DNA of 64,000 nt from Chitinophaga pinensis (GTDB lineage Bacteria > Bacteroidota > Bacteroidia > Chitinophagales > Chitinophagaceae): positions 1,798,001 to 1,862,000 of the forward strand of contig LR632930.1 of the NCBI GenBank assembly GCA_902167325.1, given 5' to 3'. The position numbers and the translations under genes are program-made. The notes beneath the pieces were generated by a model. That model worked only from the letters and a program-made list of their open reading frames with translations. It did no database searches and was not told the origin of the DNA. Positions 52,040-62,022 of this stretch are shown in pieces. Each line of letters starts with the position of its first letter. Position 1 is the first letter of the stretch.

Positions 52040-54109
52040 ATGAAGTATATTTCCCTCCCTTTCGCCACTCTCCGTCGTACCCTGCCGGCCATCGTTATCG
52101 GATGGCTGGCATTTGCCGGCCGGCCGGCAGACGATACGGATACTTACCGGATCAATACGATCCGGCAGGTAATGAAACGCATAACTGCGGAACATTTTCA
52201 GCCTCCGGTGCTGGATGATGCATTTTCCGCTTCCGTATGGAAGAAATACATTGAAAGCCAGGATATCAATAAAGGCGTTTTTCTCCGGGAAGACATTGAC
52301 CGCCTGAAGGCCTGGGAGCGGCAGCTGGATGATGAGATGCGCGAACCCACCCTTGCCTTTTTTAAGGCTTACAGCGAAACCCTTACCCGCCGCATCCGGG
52401 AAATCATGCCGCTCTACCGCGGTATACTTTCCAAACCGATGGACTTCACCCGCAACGAATACCTTGATGAATCCAAAAAAGAATATGCTGCCACAGCGGC
52501 CGGGCGGGAGGCGATCTGGCAAAAGCGGATGAAGCTGACGGTGCTGAAGAAAATAGCAGAGTTGCGCAAGGCTGACCCGAAGCTGACGTTTGCGGCAGCC
52601 GAAAAGGAAGCGCGCCGTAAAGTACTGGTGTGGCTGGATGCTTCATACAACAATCTTATCGGGATCACTTCCGACGATGATCGCTTTTCCATGTTGCTGA
52701 ATACGGTACTCATGGAAATAGATCCGCATACGAACTTCTACGCCCCGGCGGACAGCCGGGACCGTGATGCGCAGATGGCCCAGCGCTATTTCGGTGTGGG
52801 GCTGGAGCTGCTGACTGAAGAAGGCGAAATCCGGATCGGGAAGATCCTGCCGGGTGGTTCGGCAGACCGTAGTGGTCTCCTTCGCCTGAACGACCATGTG
52901 GTGGGAGTAACAGACCTGAAAGGGGCTATGGTACGTGTGAGCGGGCTTTCTGCGCTCGATGTTACCCGTATGGTGCGCGGTGATTCCGGCACTGTGCTCC
53001 GGATGCTGGTAAGCCGTGCCGGTGTGGAAAAGGAAGTAAGCCTTACCCGTGGCGAAATAAAGGATAATACCACCGCCGCGAAATGTGCGGTAATTGAGCA
53101 GGACGGTAAAAAGATCGGATACATCCAGTTGCCTTCCTTTTATCGCGACTTCTCGCGGATGGACGGGGCAGCATGTTCGGCAGATGTGGCAAAGGCCATT
53201 GTTAAACTGAAGGAAGCTTCCATAGCCGGTCTCATCATCGACCTGCGGGGTAACCTGGGCGGGTCGCTGGAAGAGGTGCAGAAGATGGCTGGGTTATTTC
53301 TGCCGGAAGGCCCTGTGGCGCAGGGACGATTCAAAGCAGAGAAAAAGCGTTTCGATATGGTCATATATCAGCAAATGTTATACGATGGGCCACTCACCGT
53401 GATGATCGACGAAAGCAGTGCTTCGGCATCAGAAATGTTCTCGGCAGCCATGCAGGATTACGGCCGGGCAGTGATCGTGGGCAGTGCCACATCATTTGGG
53501 AAAGGTACTATGCAGGAAACGCGGCTGATGGGGAAGATGGGGAGTAAAACCCTCGGTACCCCGAACATCAGATACGGTTCCATAGCCCTTACGCTGGGCC
53601 GTTTTTACCGTATTACCGGTGTGCCTACGCAGCTCATCGGCGTAACGCCTGACGTGGTGTTCCCTACCAAAGGTGAATACAGCGCCCTGCGGGAGAAAAG
53701 CTATGCTACCGCGCTGCGGCCAGATTCCATGGAAGCGGCATATTATATGAAGTCGAAGCATGCAGGTGCTGTTGCTGCTGCTATAGCGGGGGGCAGAGCA
53801 AGGGCGGAACAGGATACAGGGTTTGACGGCGTGCGGCAGTCCGTAGCCTGGCTGAAAGCCCATGCGGCAGACGCTAAACCCCTCGGTTACAAGGCATATC
53901 AGCAATCGGCCGATGTGCTGGCCGAACAGGAGCAGCGCCTTGAAGCCGGCGGACAGTTACCCCCGGCAGCCCGCCTTCAGCTCCGCCAGCCGGATGCCTC
54001 GCCTTTGGAGGACTACGAAGCGGCCCGGTATCAGGAATGGCTCCGTGTACGGACTACTGACAGATACATATACCATGCAATCGGCATCCTGCGGGATCTC
54101 GCAAAATGA
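52040..54109 (+). CDS. prc: S41 family C-terminal processing (Prc-like) protease
   Basis: A 689-residue tail-specific protease. An N-terminal hydrophobic segment gives export; a PDZ domain lies near 240-330 (V-G-L-E-L-L-T-E-E-G, I-L-P-G-G-S-A-D-R-S-G-L), and the S41 core has S-A-S-A-S-E (Ser462 by alignment with E. coli Prc), Q-D-Y-G-R (Asp473) and F-G-K-G-T (Lys488). The long C-terminal part (from about 560) resembles the Prc tail domain. It degrades or trims periplasmic proteins with exposed C-termini. It is divergent from the thioredoxin genes and precedes the second sigma factor gene. Confidence 0.92.
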   Translation: MKYISLPFATLRRTLPAIVIGWLAFAGRPADDTDTYRINTIRQVMKRITAEHFQPPVLDDAFSASVWKKYIESQDINKGVFLREDIDRLKAWERQLDDEMREPTLAFFKAYSETLTRRIREIMPLYRGILSKPMDFTRNEYLDESKKEYAATAAGREAIWQKRMKLTVLKKIAELRKADPKLTFAAAEKEARRKVLVWLDASYNNLIGITSDDDRFSMLLNTVLMEIDPHTNFYAPADSRDRDAQMAQRYFGVGLELLTEEGEIRIGKILPGGSADRSGLLRLNDHVVGVTDLKGAMVRVSGLSALDVTRMVRGDSGTVLRMLVSRAGVEKEVSLTRGEIKDNTTAAKCAVIEQDGKKIGYIQLPSFYRDFSRMDGAACSADVAKAIVKLKEASIAGLIIDLRGNLGGSLEEVQKMAGLFLPEGPVAQGRFKAEKKRFDMVIYQQMLYDGPLTVMIDESSASASEMFSAAMQDYGRAVIVGSATSFGKGTMQETRLMGKMGSKTLGTPNIRYGSIALTLGRFYRITGVPTQLIGVTPDVVFPTKGEYSALREKSYATALRPDSMEAAYYMKSKHAGAVAAAIAGGRARAEQDTGFDGVRQSVAWLKAHAADAKPLGYKAYQQSADVLAEQEQRLEAGGQLPPAARLQLRQPDASPLEDYEAARYQEWLRVRTTDRYIYHAIGILRDLAK

Positions 54110-54176
54110 AAAACGGGAGGAATCCTATTTATTAATTATTTTACAAAGGATTAATGATGAGCGCATTTATAGGGGT

Positions 54177-54725
54177 ATGTATCAACCAAATTCACGAGAT
54201 CCGGATTCTTTCGAGACATTGTTCCGGTTGCATTATTCGGTTTTATGCCGGATAGCATATCAGGTAGTGGGAAATGAGGAAACCGCGCGAGACATTGTAC
54301 AGGATTTCTTTTTGTACTGTTGGCGCCGGAGGGAAGAACTGGTTATTACCACTGGTTTTACCCAGTATGCCGCCCGTGCGGTAAAAAACGCCTCCCTCAA
54401 CTACATCAAGCGTGCCGGGCGTATCGTTTTCGAAGAACCCATGGTTCTGGCGGCCTCCGCCGGGGAAATACCGGACGAAAAAGACGATGCTGACGATATT
54501 CGTAATGCCGCCCTATGGGCGGCTATTGCGCGTTTACCCATGCAGCGCCGCAAAGTTTTCCTCCTCAGTAACCGCGACGGGCTCCGGTATGCGGATATCG
54601 CTGCACAACTGGATATATCTGTCAATACCGTCAAAACGCACATTAAACTGGCATACCAGTTTCTCCGGAAAGAATGTAGCTGGATGGTGCGCCTGATCGG
54701 TTTTATATTTTTTTTGACAAATTAA
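54177..54725 (+). CDS. ECF RNA polymerase sigma factor (FecI-like), SusC locus 2
   Basis: A 182-residue sigma factor. Region 2 reads F-R-L-H-Y-S-V-L-C-R-I-A-Y near 16-28 and A-R-D-I-V-Q-D-F-F-L-Y-C-W-R-R near 37-51, and region 4 has L-P-M-Q-R-R-K-V-F-L-L-S near 120-131 and the helix-turn-helix Y-A-D-I-A-A-Q-L-D-I-S-V-N-T-V-K-T-H. The C-terminus is unusually hydrophobic (V-R-L-I-G-F-I-F-F-L). The start is the ATG of M-Y-Q-P-N-S-R-D-P preceded by AGGGG; the frame stays open upstream but only across the end of the protease gene. Confidence 0.92.
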   Translation: MYQPNSRDPDSFETLFRLHYSVLCRIAYQVVGNEETARDIVQDFFLYCWRRREELVITTGFTQYAARAVKNASLNYIKRAGRIVFEEPMVLAASAGEIPDEKDDADDIRNAALWAAIARLPMQRRKVFLLSNRDGLRYADIAAQLDISVNTVKTHIKLAYQFLRKECSWMVRLIGFIFFLTN

Positions 54726-54776
54726 TCACCCGCCTTCACCCGAAAGGAAAAGTCGGTTGCCATTCATATAGTTCAA

Positions 54777-55922
54777 ATGGAATACCCGGACAAAAATATC
54801 AATTGGGATAAGCTGTTGCCGAAACTCGAAAATCTGCAGGACGGTGCTATACCGGATGCGGAAGATAGCGCGGAAGAAACGGAGCAACTGCAGATGGCCC
54901 GTAAAATGAGCCGTATGCTGAAGGCCGGTGAGGAAGACAGCCGTTTTCCTTCAGAAGAAGGATGGCAGCGCTTCCGGAAGGAGCTGGGAGGAGAACAGGC
55001 TCCGTACAAGCCCCGGGTAAGGAAGCTGTACTGGGCAGTAGCTGCCGCAGCAGCGGTGGTGGTTGCGTTTATAGGCATCCGTCAGGCTACGAAGCCGGTT
55101 GCCGGTCCATCGAAGCAGGATCAGGTAGCCTCCGTACATATTTCCAGTAAAGTAGAAATCAAATCTTCCGGGAAAAGCATCTTGCTGGGAGATTCCACAC
55201 AAAAGCTGCAATGGCAGAACGGCGCCTCCCTGAGCGCGAGCGATGAAGATATTGTTTATGCAACGGGAGATGCGCAGTCCGCCACCATCGATACATTGAT
55301 CGTACCCAGAGGGCACCGCCTCCGCATAGCGCTGGCAGACGGGTCGAAGGTATGGGTGAACGCCGGTTCGCGGCTGGTATACCCTTCGGCCTTTACGGGA
55401 GATACCCGGGTGGTGGAAGTAGACGGTGAGGCCTATTTTGATGTGGCCGCCGATCCCGGTAAACCTTTTTCGGTTCGCGCCAAAGGGATGACGGTGGAAG
55501 TACTGGGTACCCGCTTCAATGTTAATACCTACACAACCATCACGCTTGCTACACTGGAAAGCGGGAAGGTAAGAACCTCCGCCGCAGGAAAACAGGAAGT
55601 ATTGAAACCGGGAGAACAGGCCGCATTCGATGCCGCTGCCGGAACGCTTACCAGCATCGAAGTGGATGTGAGGATACATACAGCCTGGAAAGACGGGCAG
55701 TTGTATTTCGAAGAAGCCACACTGGAAAATATTACGCATACATTAGGCAGAATATACGATTATAGTTTCCGCTTCAAAGACGAGGGACTCCGCAATCTCA
55801 GCTTTACGCTGGATATGCCACAGCCCGATAACCTCCTGGCGGTATTGGAACAGATCAGAAGAACAACAGGGGACGTACAATTCAAAATAGAAGACAGAAT
55901 AGTTTATTTGTATCGGGACTAA
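54777..55922 (+). CDS. FecR-family anti-sigma factor, SusC locus 2
   Basis: A 381-residue regulator. The cytoplasmic part (to about 80) starts M-E-Y-P-D-K-N-I-N-W and is rich in acidic residues, unlike the counterpart in locus 1. One transmembrane helix lies near 87-104 (W-A-V-A-A-A-A-A-V-V-V-A-F-I-G), followed by the FecR domain (P-R-G-H-R-L-R-I-A-L-A-D-G-S-K-V-W-V, D-G-E-A-Y-F-D-V-A near 218-226) and a C-terminal STN-like part. It follows the sigma gene by about 50 nt and precedes SusC by under 30 nt, so sigma, FecR and SusC appear to form one transcript. Confidence 0.92.
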   Translation: MEYPDKNINWDKLLPKLENLQDGAIPDAEDSAEETEQLQMARKMSRMLKAGEEDSRFPSEEGWQRFRKELGGEQAPYKPRVRKLYWAVAAAAAVVVAFIGIRQATKPVAGPSKQDQVASVHISSKVEIKSSGKSILLGDSTQKLQWQNGASLSASDEDIVYATGDAQSATIDTLIVPRGHRLRIALADGSKVWVNAGSRLVYPSAFTGDTRVVEVDGEAYFDVAADPGKPFSVRAKGMTVEVLGTRFNVNTYTTITLATLESGKVRTSAAGKQEVLKPGEQAAFDAAAGTLTSIEVDVRIHTAWKDGQLYFEEATLENITHTLGRIYDYSFRFKDEGLRNLSFTLDMPQPDNLLAVLEQIRRTTGDVQFKIEDRIVYLYRD

Positions 55923-55950
55923 AGGGGGACGCCCTGGCAGCTTGCCAATA

Positions 55951-58900
55951 ATGCAATTTAGAACGGACCGCCGTAAACCGGTGGTAAAGCCAAACCATTT
56001 TATCAACATGAGCATGAAAACTGGATCGCCTTTCCAAAGAAAGGCCTGGCATTCCCTTGCCTTATTCAGTCTGCTGTTCGCCTGGCTGCTATGCACTCCC
56101 GGCGAAGTAAAGTCGCAGACTCCATCCGTACTGGATATCCGCGTAACGTACAAGGCAGACAAGACGCCGCTGGCTAAAGCGCTGAAAGATATCCGGACAT
56201 TATCAAACGTACGGTTTACCTACAACGCTGACATCATCCGCCGGCAGCCGCCCGTAACGGTGGATATGAAACATGTTACACTGGAAACCCTCCTGAAGCA
56301 GGTGTTGCAAAACACGAAGCTGCAGTTTGCGGTAGACCTGGGCGGTATCATCATTTACCCTGACGAAGATCCCGGAGGCAATACAAAGCCCGGCAAAGTG
56401 GGTTTCCTGCTGCAAGGCCAGGTATTGAGTGAACAGGGGCCGCAACTGGCCGGTGTTTCTATCCGTGCGCTGGAATCCAACCTGGGCACCGTAACCAGCG
56501 ACGACGGTTTGTTTTCGCTGGTAGTAACTGATGGGGAACAGCTGCGCTTTTCAGCAGTAGGCCTCACCCCCATAACGCTGCGTGCAAAGAATCAGGGCGA
56601 GGGGCTTATGATCGTGAAGCTGAAACCGGCAACAGAAGAGATCAAAGAGGTGGTGGTGAACGGTTACCAGCGCATTGAAGCAAGGATGTCTACCGCAGCC
56701 ACTTTTAAACTGGATGCGGCGCAGATCCTGCAGCCCGGCGCTCCCTCTATCGATAAAATGCTGCAGGGGAAAGTGCCCGGCCTTATGATCCTGAACACAT
56801 CGGGCAGCGTAAATGCTGCGCCGGTGATCCGCATGCGTGGTACTTCCACGTTTGTTGGCAATCCCTCGCCTTTGTGGGTGATCGATGGAATGATCCGCCC
56901 CGACCCTGTTCCTATTTCTTCTTCTGATGTTAATAATGTCGTGAACGGGAACTATTCCCTGATCGGCAGTGCTGTGAGCGGGCTGAACCCATACGATGTT
57001 GAAAGCATTACTTTCCTCCGGGATGCTGCGGCTACTGCCATTTATGGTACGCGCGCAGCAAACGGCGTTATCGTTATCCAGACGAAAAGAGGAAAATCCG
57101 GCCCGCTGACGGTGAACTATAATACCGATATGTCTTTCGTGGCAAGGCCTTCCTACCGGAGTATGCAGCTCATGAATTCTGAGGAGCGTATGAACCTGTC
57201 CCGTGAGATTATTGCTGACGGACTGGTTCGCAATACTTTAGTACGTGGTTTTGTTCCTTCATCCACGTATGAGGGCCTGCGGGCAAAGCTGCTTTCGAGG
57301 GAACTGACGGAAGATAAGTTTAAGCTGGCTGTGCAGGAAATGTCTGCCCGTAATACGGATTGGTTTAATATCCTGTTCCGTAATTCTTTTAGCATGAGCC
57401 ACTCTCTCAGTCTGAGTGGTGGTACAGATAAGGCTAGCTGGTATTCATCGCTGAGCTATACCAAAGGCTATGGTTCCGCGAAAGAAGATGGCCGGGATCG
57501 GTATACTGCCGATGTCAGGCTGAATGCCAATGTTACAAAAAGGTTGCGGGTAGATATGCATGTGATGGCATCCTATATGAAGATGAATGGATATTACGGC
57601 GGAGTTTCTCCGCTTGGGTATGCGATCCGTACCAACCGCTCTATAGATCCAAATGAGCATTACGACTGGAGGATGGCAACTATTGATGCATCCGGATTCC
57701 GTCCGTCTCCCCTTCAGTACAATATGCTGCATGAACTGGAAACTACCAGTAACACCAATAGTGTCCGTAATGCAAGCGCCAATTTCAACCTGAGCTACGA
57801 CCTTGGTTGGGGCATCCGTTTCCAGCACTCTTCCAGTGCCATGATCGATGCATCTGATGCCTTTATGGCCTATGACGAAACGAGCGCTGCTGCTGCAGTT
57901 GCAAGAGGGTATAAACTGGGTGACCCCGTACCGGATAATGCTAAAGCCTTATCGCAACTTCCCAAGGGAGGGCTTGCCAACCTCAGTAATATGAACTCGC
58001 TGGTACTCAATACCCGTAACGGTTTAACATTCACCCGGCAGCTTTTTGACAAGCGGGACCAGTTTGATGTAACAGTTGGTACCGAGGTAATGTCCCGCAA
58101 TATTCAGGGTGTACTGTCTCAGCAGCCGGGTTATTTCCCGGACCGTGGCCGTACTTTTGATGCGAACGATTTCTCCCGCCGTTCACTGGGTAAAACGGAA
58201 ATCAGGGATGTACAGGAAAACCAACTGGGCTTATACCTGAACTCTGCCTATAACCTTATGAATAAATACATCGTTGGGGTTACAGTCCGGTCAGACGGGT
58301 CTAACCGCTTTGGCCAGTATTCCAACGCTAAGTTTTTGCCCAACTATGGTGTGTCATTCCGCTGGGATGTATCTCAGGAGAAATGGGCGCAGGGCTGGAA
58401 AGCACTGGACCGCCTCTCTTTCCGCTCCAGCCTCGGTACACAGGGTAACGTAGTAACGGAAGTGGGGCCGAACCTGATTGTGTCGTTTAAACCCGGCCTT
58501 GCTGAAAGTTTTAATATAAATGACCGGCCCCGTGTAATTGTAAAAAGTCTTGCCTATCCCGACCTGCGTTGGGAAAAAACATGGCAGGTGAATTTTGGTG
58601 CAGATGTATCATTTCTGGGCGGAAGAATCAACCTGATGGCTGATTATTACATCAAGAAGGGGCGGGATCTGCTTTCCGGTCGTGCAGTGCCATTAGAGAA
58701 CGGTGTGGAGGAAATATTGGTGAATGCAGGATCGATGAATAACAGGGGGCTGGAATTAGTGTTGAATGTTGTGCCGGTGCAGCGGAGGGATTGGAATGTT
58801 TCCATCTCTTTTGTGAATAGCCTGAATAAAAATGAAGTAGTGGATCAGGGGTATCGTAATACTTATAATGATTTCATTAATGGTACCGCCAGTGTTCCCG

Positions 58901-59601
58901 GAATGCCGGTAGGTGCCTTTTATTCCTATGCCTTTAAAGGGTTAAGTGCCGATAAAGGATTGCCGCTTTTCTATAATATGGAGAATAAAGGCCGTGCCGT
59001 TGATCCCCGCGAAGTGTTAGTGTATTCCGGGAAGCAGATACCCAGCTTCTTCGGTACCGTGATGCCTGAAATACGTTATAAGCAATTTTCGTTTGGCGCT
59101 AACTTCTATTACAGTCTGGGTACCCACAAGCGTATGAACCCATTGTATGATAAGATGGTGATTGCATATGGTATCCCTGAACCGGTTAATAATGCCAGCC
59201 GTGAAATGATGAACCGGTGGCGTAAACCCGGAGACGAGCGTTATACCAATATTCCTGCAACAAGAGATATTACGATACCAGAATACCAGCTCATTCCCCA
59301 GATCATAGGCTCAGCTTCTGCATTTTCCATTCCGCAGTATGAAATGTTCGACAAATCGGACCTGCGCGTTGCCAATAGCAGCTTCCTACGTTGTACCCAG
59401 ATGAACCTCCGTTACATAGTGCCCCGGAAAGTACTCGGTACATCCGGTATTAAAGGGCTGCAATGCTCATTTAATGTCAGCAATCCTTTTACCATCGCTT
59501 CAGGTAAGCTTCGCGGGCAGGACCCGGAAATAGAAGGAGTAGGAACCACTGCTCTTCCGATCACACGTCAGTATGCATGGTCTATCCAGGCAACTTTTTA
59601 A
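55951..59601 (+). CDS. SusC/RagA TonB-dependent outer-membrane transporter with STN domain (locus 2)
   Basis: A 1216-residue transporter. After a 33-residue basic extension and the hydrophobic core (S-L-A-L-F-S-L-L-F-A-W-L-L-C), the STN domain spans about 53-127 and a carboxypeptidase-D-like domain about 148-220. The plug starts near 230 (V-V-V-N-G-Y-Q-R-I-E) and contains V-E-S-I-T-F-L-R-D-A-A-A-T-A-I-Y-G-T-R-A-A-N-G, then the barrel. Ends S-I-Q-A-T-F, a typical aromatic C-terminus. Alternative starts lie at 56008 and 56014. It imports an unknown substrate with the SusD protein next to it. Confidence 0.94.
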   Translation: MQFRTDRRKPVVKPNHFINMSMKTGSPFQRKAWHSLALFSLLFAWLLCTPGEVKSQTPSVLDIRVTYKADKTPLAKALKDIRTLSNVRFTYNADIIRRQPPVTVDMKHVTLETLLKQVLQNTKLQFAVDLGGIIIYPDEDPGGNTKPGKVGFLLQGQVLSEQGPQLAGVSIRALESNLGTVTSDDGLFSLVVTDGEQLRFSAVGLTPITLRAKNQGEGLMIVKLKPATEEIKEVVVNGYQRIEARMSTAATFKLDAAQILQPGAPSIDKMLQGKVPGLMILNTSGSVNAAPVIRMRGTSTFVGNPSPLWVIDGMIRPDPVPISSSDVNNVVNGNYSLIGSAVSGLNPYDVESITFLRDAAATAIYGTRAANGVIVIQTKRGKSGPLTVNYNTDMSFVARPSYRSMQLMNSEERMNLSREIIADGLVRNTLVRGFVPSSTYEGLRAKLLSRELTEDKFKLAVQEMSARNTDWFNILFRNSFSMSHSLSLSGGTDKASWYSSLSYTKGYGSAKEDGRDRYTADVRLNANVTKRLRVDMHVMASYMKMNGYYGGVSPLGYAIRTNRSIDPNEHYDWRMATIDASGFRPSPLQYNMLHELETTSNTNSVRNASANFNLSYDLGWGIRFQHSSSAMIDASDAFMAYDETSAAAAVARGYKLGDPVPDNAKALSQLPKGGLANLSNMNSLVLNTRNGLTFTRQLFDKRDQFDVTVGTEVMSRNIQGVLSQQPGYFPDRGRTFDANDFSRRSLGKTEIRDVQENQLGLYLNSAYNLMNKYIVGVTVRSDGSNRFGQYSNAKFLPNYGVSFRWDVSQEKWAQGWKALDRLSFRSSLGTQGNVVTEVGPNLIVSFKPGLAESFNINDRPRVIVKSLAYPDLRWEKTWQVNFGADVSFLGGRINLMADYYIKKGRDLLSGRAVPLENGVEEILVNAGSMNNRGLELVLNVVPVQRRDWNVSISFVNSLNKNEVVDQGYRNTYNDFINGTASVPGMPVGAFYSYAFKGLSADKGLPLFYNMENKGRAVDPREVLVYSGKQIPSFFGTVMPEIRYKQFSFGANFYYSLGTHKRMNPLYDKMVIAYGIPEPVNNASREMMNRWRKPGDERYTNIPATRDITIPEYQLIPQIIGSASAFSIPQYEMFDKSDLRVANSSFLRCTQMNLRYIVPRKVLGTSGIKGLQCSFNVSNPFTIASGKLRGQDPEIEGVGTTALPITRQYAWSIQATF

Positions 59602-59620
59602 CATTATCAACCGCATTGAC

Positions 59621-61084
59621 ATGAAGAAATTGTTCTTTATCACCATATTGGCCGCTACCGGGCTTACTTCCTGCAAGAAGTTCCTGGAAGAGCGTTCCCT
59701 GTCGGATATGACGCCGACGAAAGTGACGGATTTCGGGGATATCCTGCATTCAGAAGCCTACCCCGCCTCCTCGGGTAATGATCCGCTCTTCCCGATGCTT
59801 TACCTGATGGATGATGATGCGGAAACTTACCCGTCAGACGATCCTAATACCGTAGCGCAATACATCGGTAATGCTCCGGCATTTACCTGGCAGGCTGATT
59901 TTATCGAAGCCTGCAAACTCGCCAGCAGCAATAGCGTGAGCATATTTAATGTATACACCTCTTCGTATGTACGCCTTTTGAAAGTGAACGTAGTGCTACA
60001 GGGAATCGACAAGGCATCCGGTGATCCCGGTGAGCGCGACTGGATCAAAGGGCAGGCTTACGGACTGCGGGCTTATTATTATTTCAATCTTGTAAATCTT
60101 TACAGTCTTCCTTACAAAAACGCACTGGCTGCTCCCGATAAAGCGCCGGGAGTACCGCTGAGGCTGGATGGTAACGTGATTGAGGAAGAGATTCCCCGTA
60201 ATACGGTAAAAGAAGTGTTTGCACAGATTAGGAAAGACCTTGATTCTTCTATCCGGCTCCTTGAAAAAGAGAAACGCCAGCGCAACAATTTCTTCTTTAC
60301 TGACGTATGTGCTCATTTTCTTGCTTCAAGAGTGGCATTGTATATGGAGGATTGGGGAGCTGCCGTAAACCATGCAAACTACGTAATTAATGCCCATCCC
60401 CAACTGATGGACCTTGCGAATGCAAACGGTACGCCCCTTGTTAGCAGAAACAACGTGGAAAGTATTTGGGTATCTGCCAGCCAGAAGGAGGTAGATAACA
60501 CGGGCTTCCTGGCATTTTTCGACGTGTCTCACAGTCTGTATGATGCTTTTGAACCAACAGATCAGCGTTTGCAGCAATTCATTATGGTAACGCCGCCGGA
60601 ATTGAAGTGGTTTATTCCTTCAGACTTTATTCAGTCAAAACTACTTGACAATACGGATTTCCTTTGTTTTAGAAGTGCAGAAGCATACCTGAACCGTGCG
60701 GAAGCCAATATTCAATTGTATAAGAATGGCGATGGTGCTGCTGCACAGAAAGCACTGGAAGATCTTAACATCCTCCGTGCCAAACGTTTTAGTGCGGCCG
60801 ACTTCCAGCCCTGGGCAATCCAGCCTGCAGATCAGATGCTCAAAGCATGCCGTGAGGAACGCCGGAGAGAGCTCTTTTTTGAAGGGCACCGCTGGTTCGA
60901 CCTTCGCAGATATGGTATGCCTGCCATCGAACACATACTCAGGCGCGCACCGGGAATGGCGGAGATATACGAACTGAAGGAAAACGATCCGCAATATGTA
61001 CTTCCTATCCCGCGTGATGTGATGGAGAGGAACCGTGCCCTTGTACAGAATCCACAGATTACCTCGCTACGTTTACCGAAATAA
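59621..61084 (+). CDS. SusD/RagB surface lipoprotein (locus 2)
   Basis: A 487-residue lipoprotein (T-G-L-T-S-C, Cys18). N-terminal helical part followed by the SusD block F-R-S-A-E-A-Y-L-N-R-A-E-A-N near 348-361, then E-E-R-R-R-E-L-F-F-E-G-H-R-W-F-D-L-R-R-Y near 415-434 and the closing Y-V-L-P-I-P. The N-terminal T-P-T-K-V-T-D-F-G-D-I-L-H-S-E-A-Y pattern is that of Chitinophaga-type SusD proteins found with peptidase and thioredoxin genes. It follows SusC by 19 nt. Confidence 0.94.
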   Translation: MKKLFFITILAATGLTSCKKFLEERSLSDMTPTKVTDFGDILHSEAYPASSGNDPLFPMLYLMDDDAETYPSDDPNTVAQYIGNAPAFTWQADFIEACKLASSNSVSIFNVYTSSYVRLLKVNVVLQGIDKASGDPGERDWIKGQAYGLRAYYYFNLVNLYSLPYKNALAAPDKAPGVPLRLDGNVIEEEIPRNTVKEVFAQIRKDLDSSIRLLEKEKRQRNNFFFTDVCAHFLASRVALYMEDWGAAVNHANYVINAHPQLMDLANANGTPLVSRNNVESIWVSASQKEVDNTGFLAFFDVSHSLYDAFEPTDQRLQQFIMVTPPELKWFIPSDFIQSKLLDNTDFLCFRSAEAYLNRAEANIQLYKNGDGAAAQKALEDLNILRAKRFSAADFQPWAIQPADQMLKACREERRRELFFEGHRWFDLRRYGMPAIEHILRRAPGMAEIYELKENDPQYVLPIPRDVMERNRALVQNPQITSLRLPK

Positions 61085-61099
61085 TTTAAACGCTCTGTT

Positions 61100-61954
61100 A
61101 TGCCAATTGCATTTTCCAGATATATTCCCCTTACCGTAATAGCCACCGGCTTTACCCTGCTGCTATCCTGCGGAAAGGAGTCAAAACTGAACCCACCACT
61201 GTTGCCTGACGAATATTCCCTGCCACAGGGCAGCCAGCCGATTGATGATACTATCGTATCGTTTAAAAAACGTTACGGAACCTATATCCTTTATAAATTC
61301 TCGCACCGTGACTTCGCTTATTCAGCCGGCGCTATACTGACGGATACCGCTGCTCCGGGAGATCCGGCGCACATAGCTGAGTTGTACAATTACTTCCGGG
61401 ATAATTGCCTCAGCTGGTATCCGGAATCTTTCCGGCAGAAGGCGCTACCCTTTAAACTGTTATTTTCTTCTGCGGTGGGTAGTCCTTTACCGGGAGGTGC
61501 CATTGCTCCCGGCCATGGCTTCGCATCCACCCGCGAAATGCTGGCTATAGGCTGGGCTAATGATAAACTGGCCGGCCTTGGGCCTGTAGAGAGGAAAGCA
61601 CTCACCGCCAGAATGCACCGCTACTTCATGACCCGTGCCTTACAGGGCGGTTCCATCCCCATACCCGTGGAATACCTAGCGCTTTACCCGATAAGCTTTG
61701 TTGGGATTGTAGAATCTAATAAATACGATAGAGGCATCATTGAAGTACAGAACAGTACAACGCATAATGTTGCCACTGATATAGGAAGCTTCGTTGAAGC
61801 CATAGCGGGGAAAACAACCACCGAACTGGAAGCTGGGATATTAAGCCCGCAGTCAGACCGTAGAGGGCTGATACGCCGCAAATACAACATACTCGTACGG
61901 CAGTTTAAGGATCAGTATGGTGTAGACCTTGTTGCTATCGGCAACAAGGTCTGA
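61100..61954 (+). CDS. lipoprotein resembling a SusC/D-associated zinc metallohydrolase but lacking HExxH
   Basis: A 284-residue lipoprotein (L-L-S-C-G-K, Cys24). Overall layout, position after SusD and the ending R-R-K-Y-N-I-L-V-R-Q-F-K-D-Q-Y-G-V-D-L recall the substrate-import-associated metallohydrolase lipoproteins of Bacteroidota. Where those have H-H-E-F-x-H, this one reads M-H-R-Y-F-M (172-177): the catalytic Glu and second zinc His are gone. I therefore read it as a probable pseudoenzyme acting as a surface binding protein. The homology is from memory of the family pattern and is not proven. Confidence 0.6.
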   Translation: MPIAFSRYIPLTVIATGFTLLLSCGKESKLNPPLLPDEYSLPQGSQPIDDTIVSFKKRYGTYILYKFSHRDFAYSAGAILTDTAAPGDPAHIAELYNYFRDNCLSWYPESFRQKALPFKLLFSSAVGSPLPGGAIAPGHGFASTREMLAIGWANDKLAGLGPVERKALTARMHRYFMTRALQGGSIPIPVEYLALYPISFVGIVESNKYDRGIIEVQNSTTHNVATDIGSFVEAIAGKTTTELEAGILSPQSDRRGLIRRKYNILVRQFKDQYGVDLVAIGNKV

Positions 61955-62022
61955 TTATTCATGCAGGATTCACCCGAATCACTTAACCGATTGCCTTTAA
62001 AGTAATGACCAATTTAATCACT

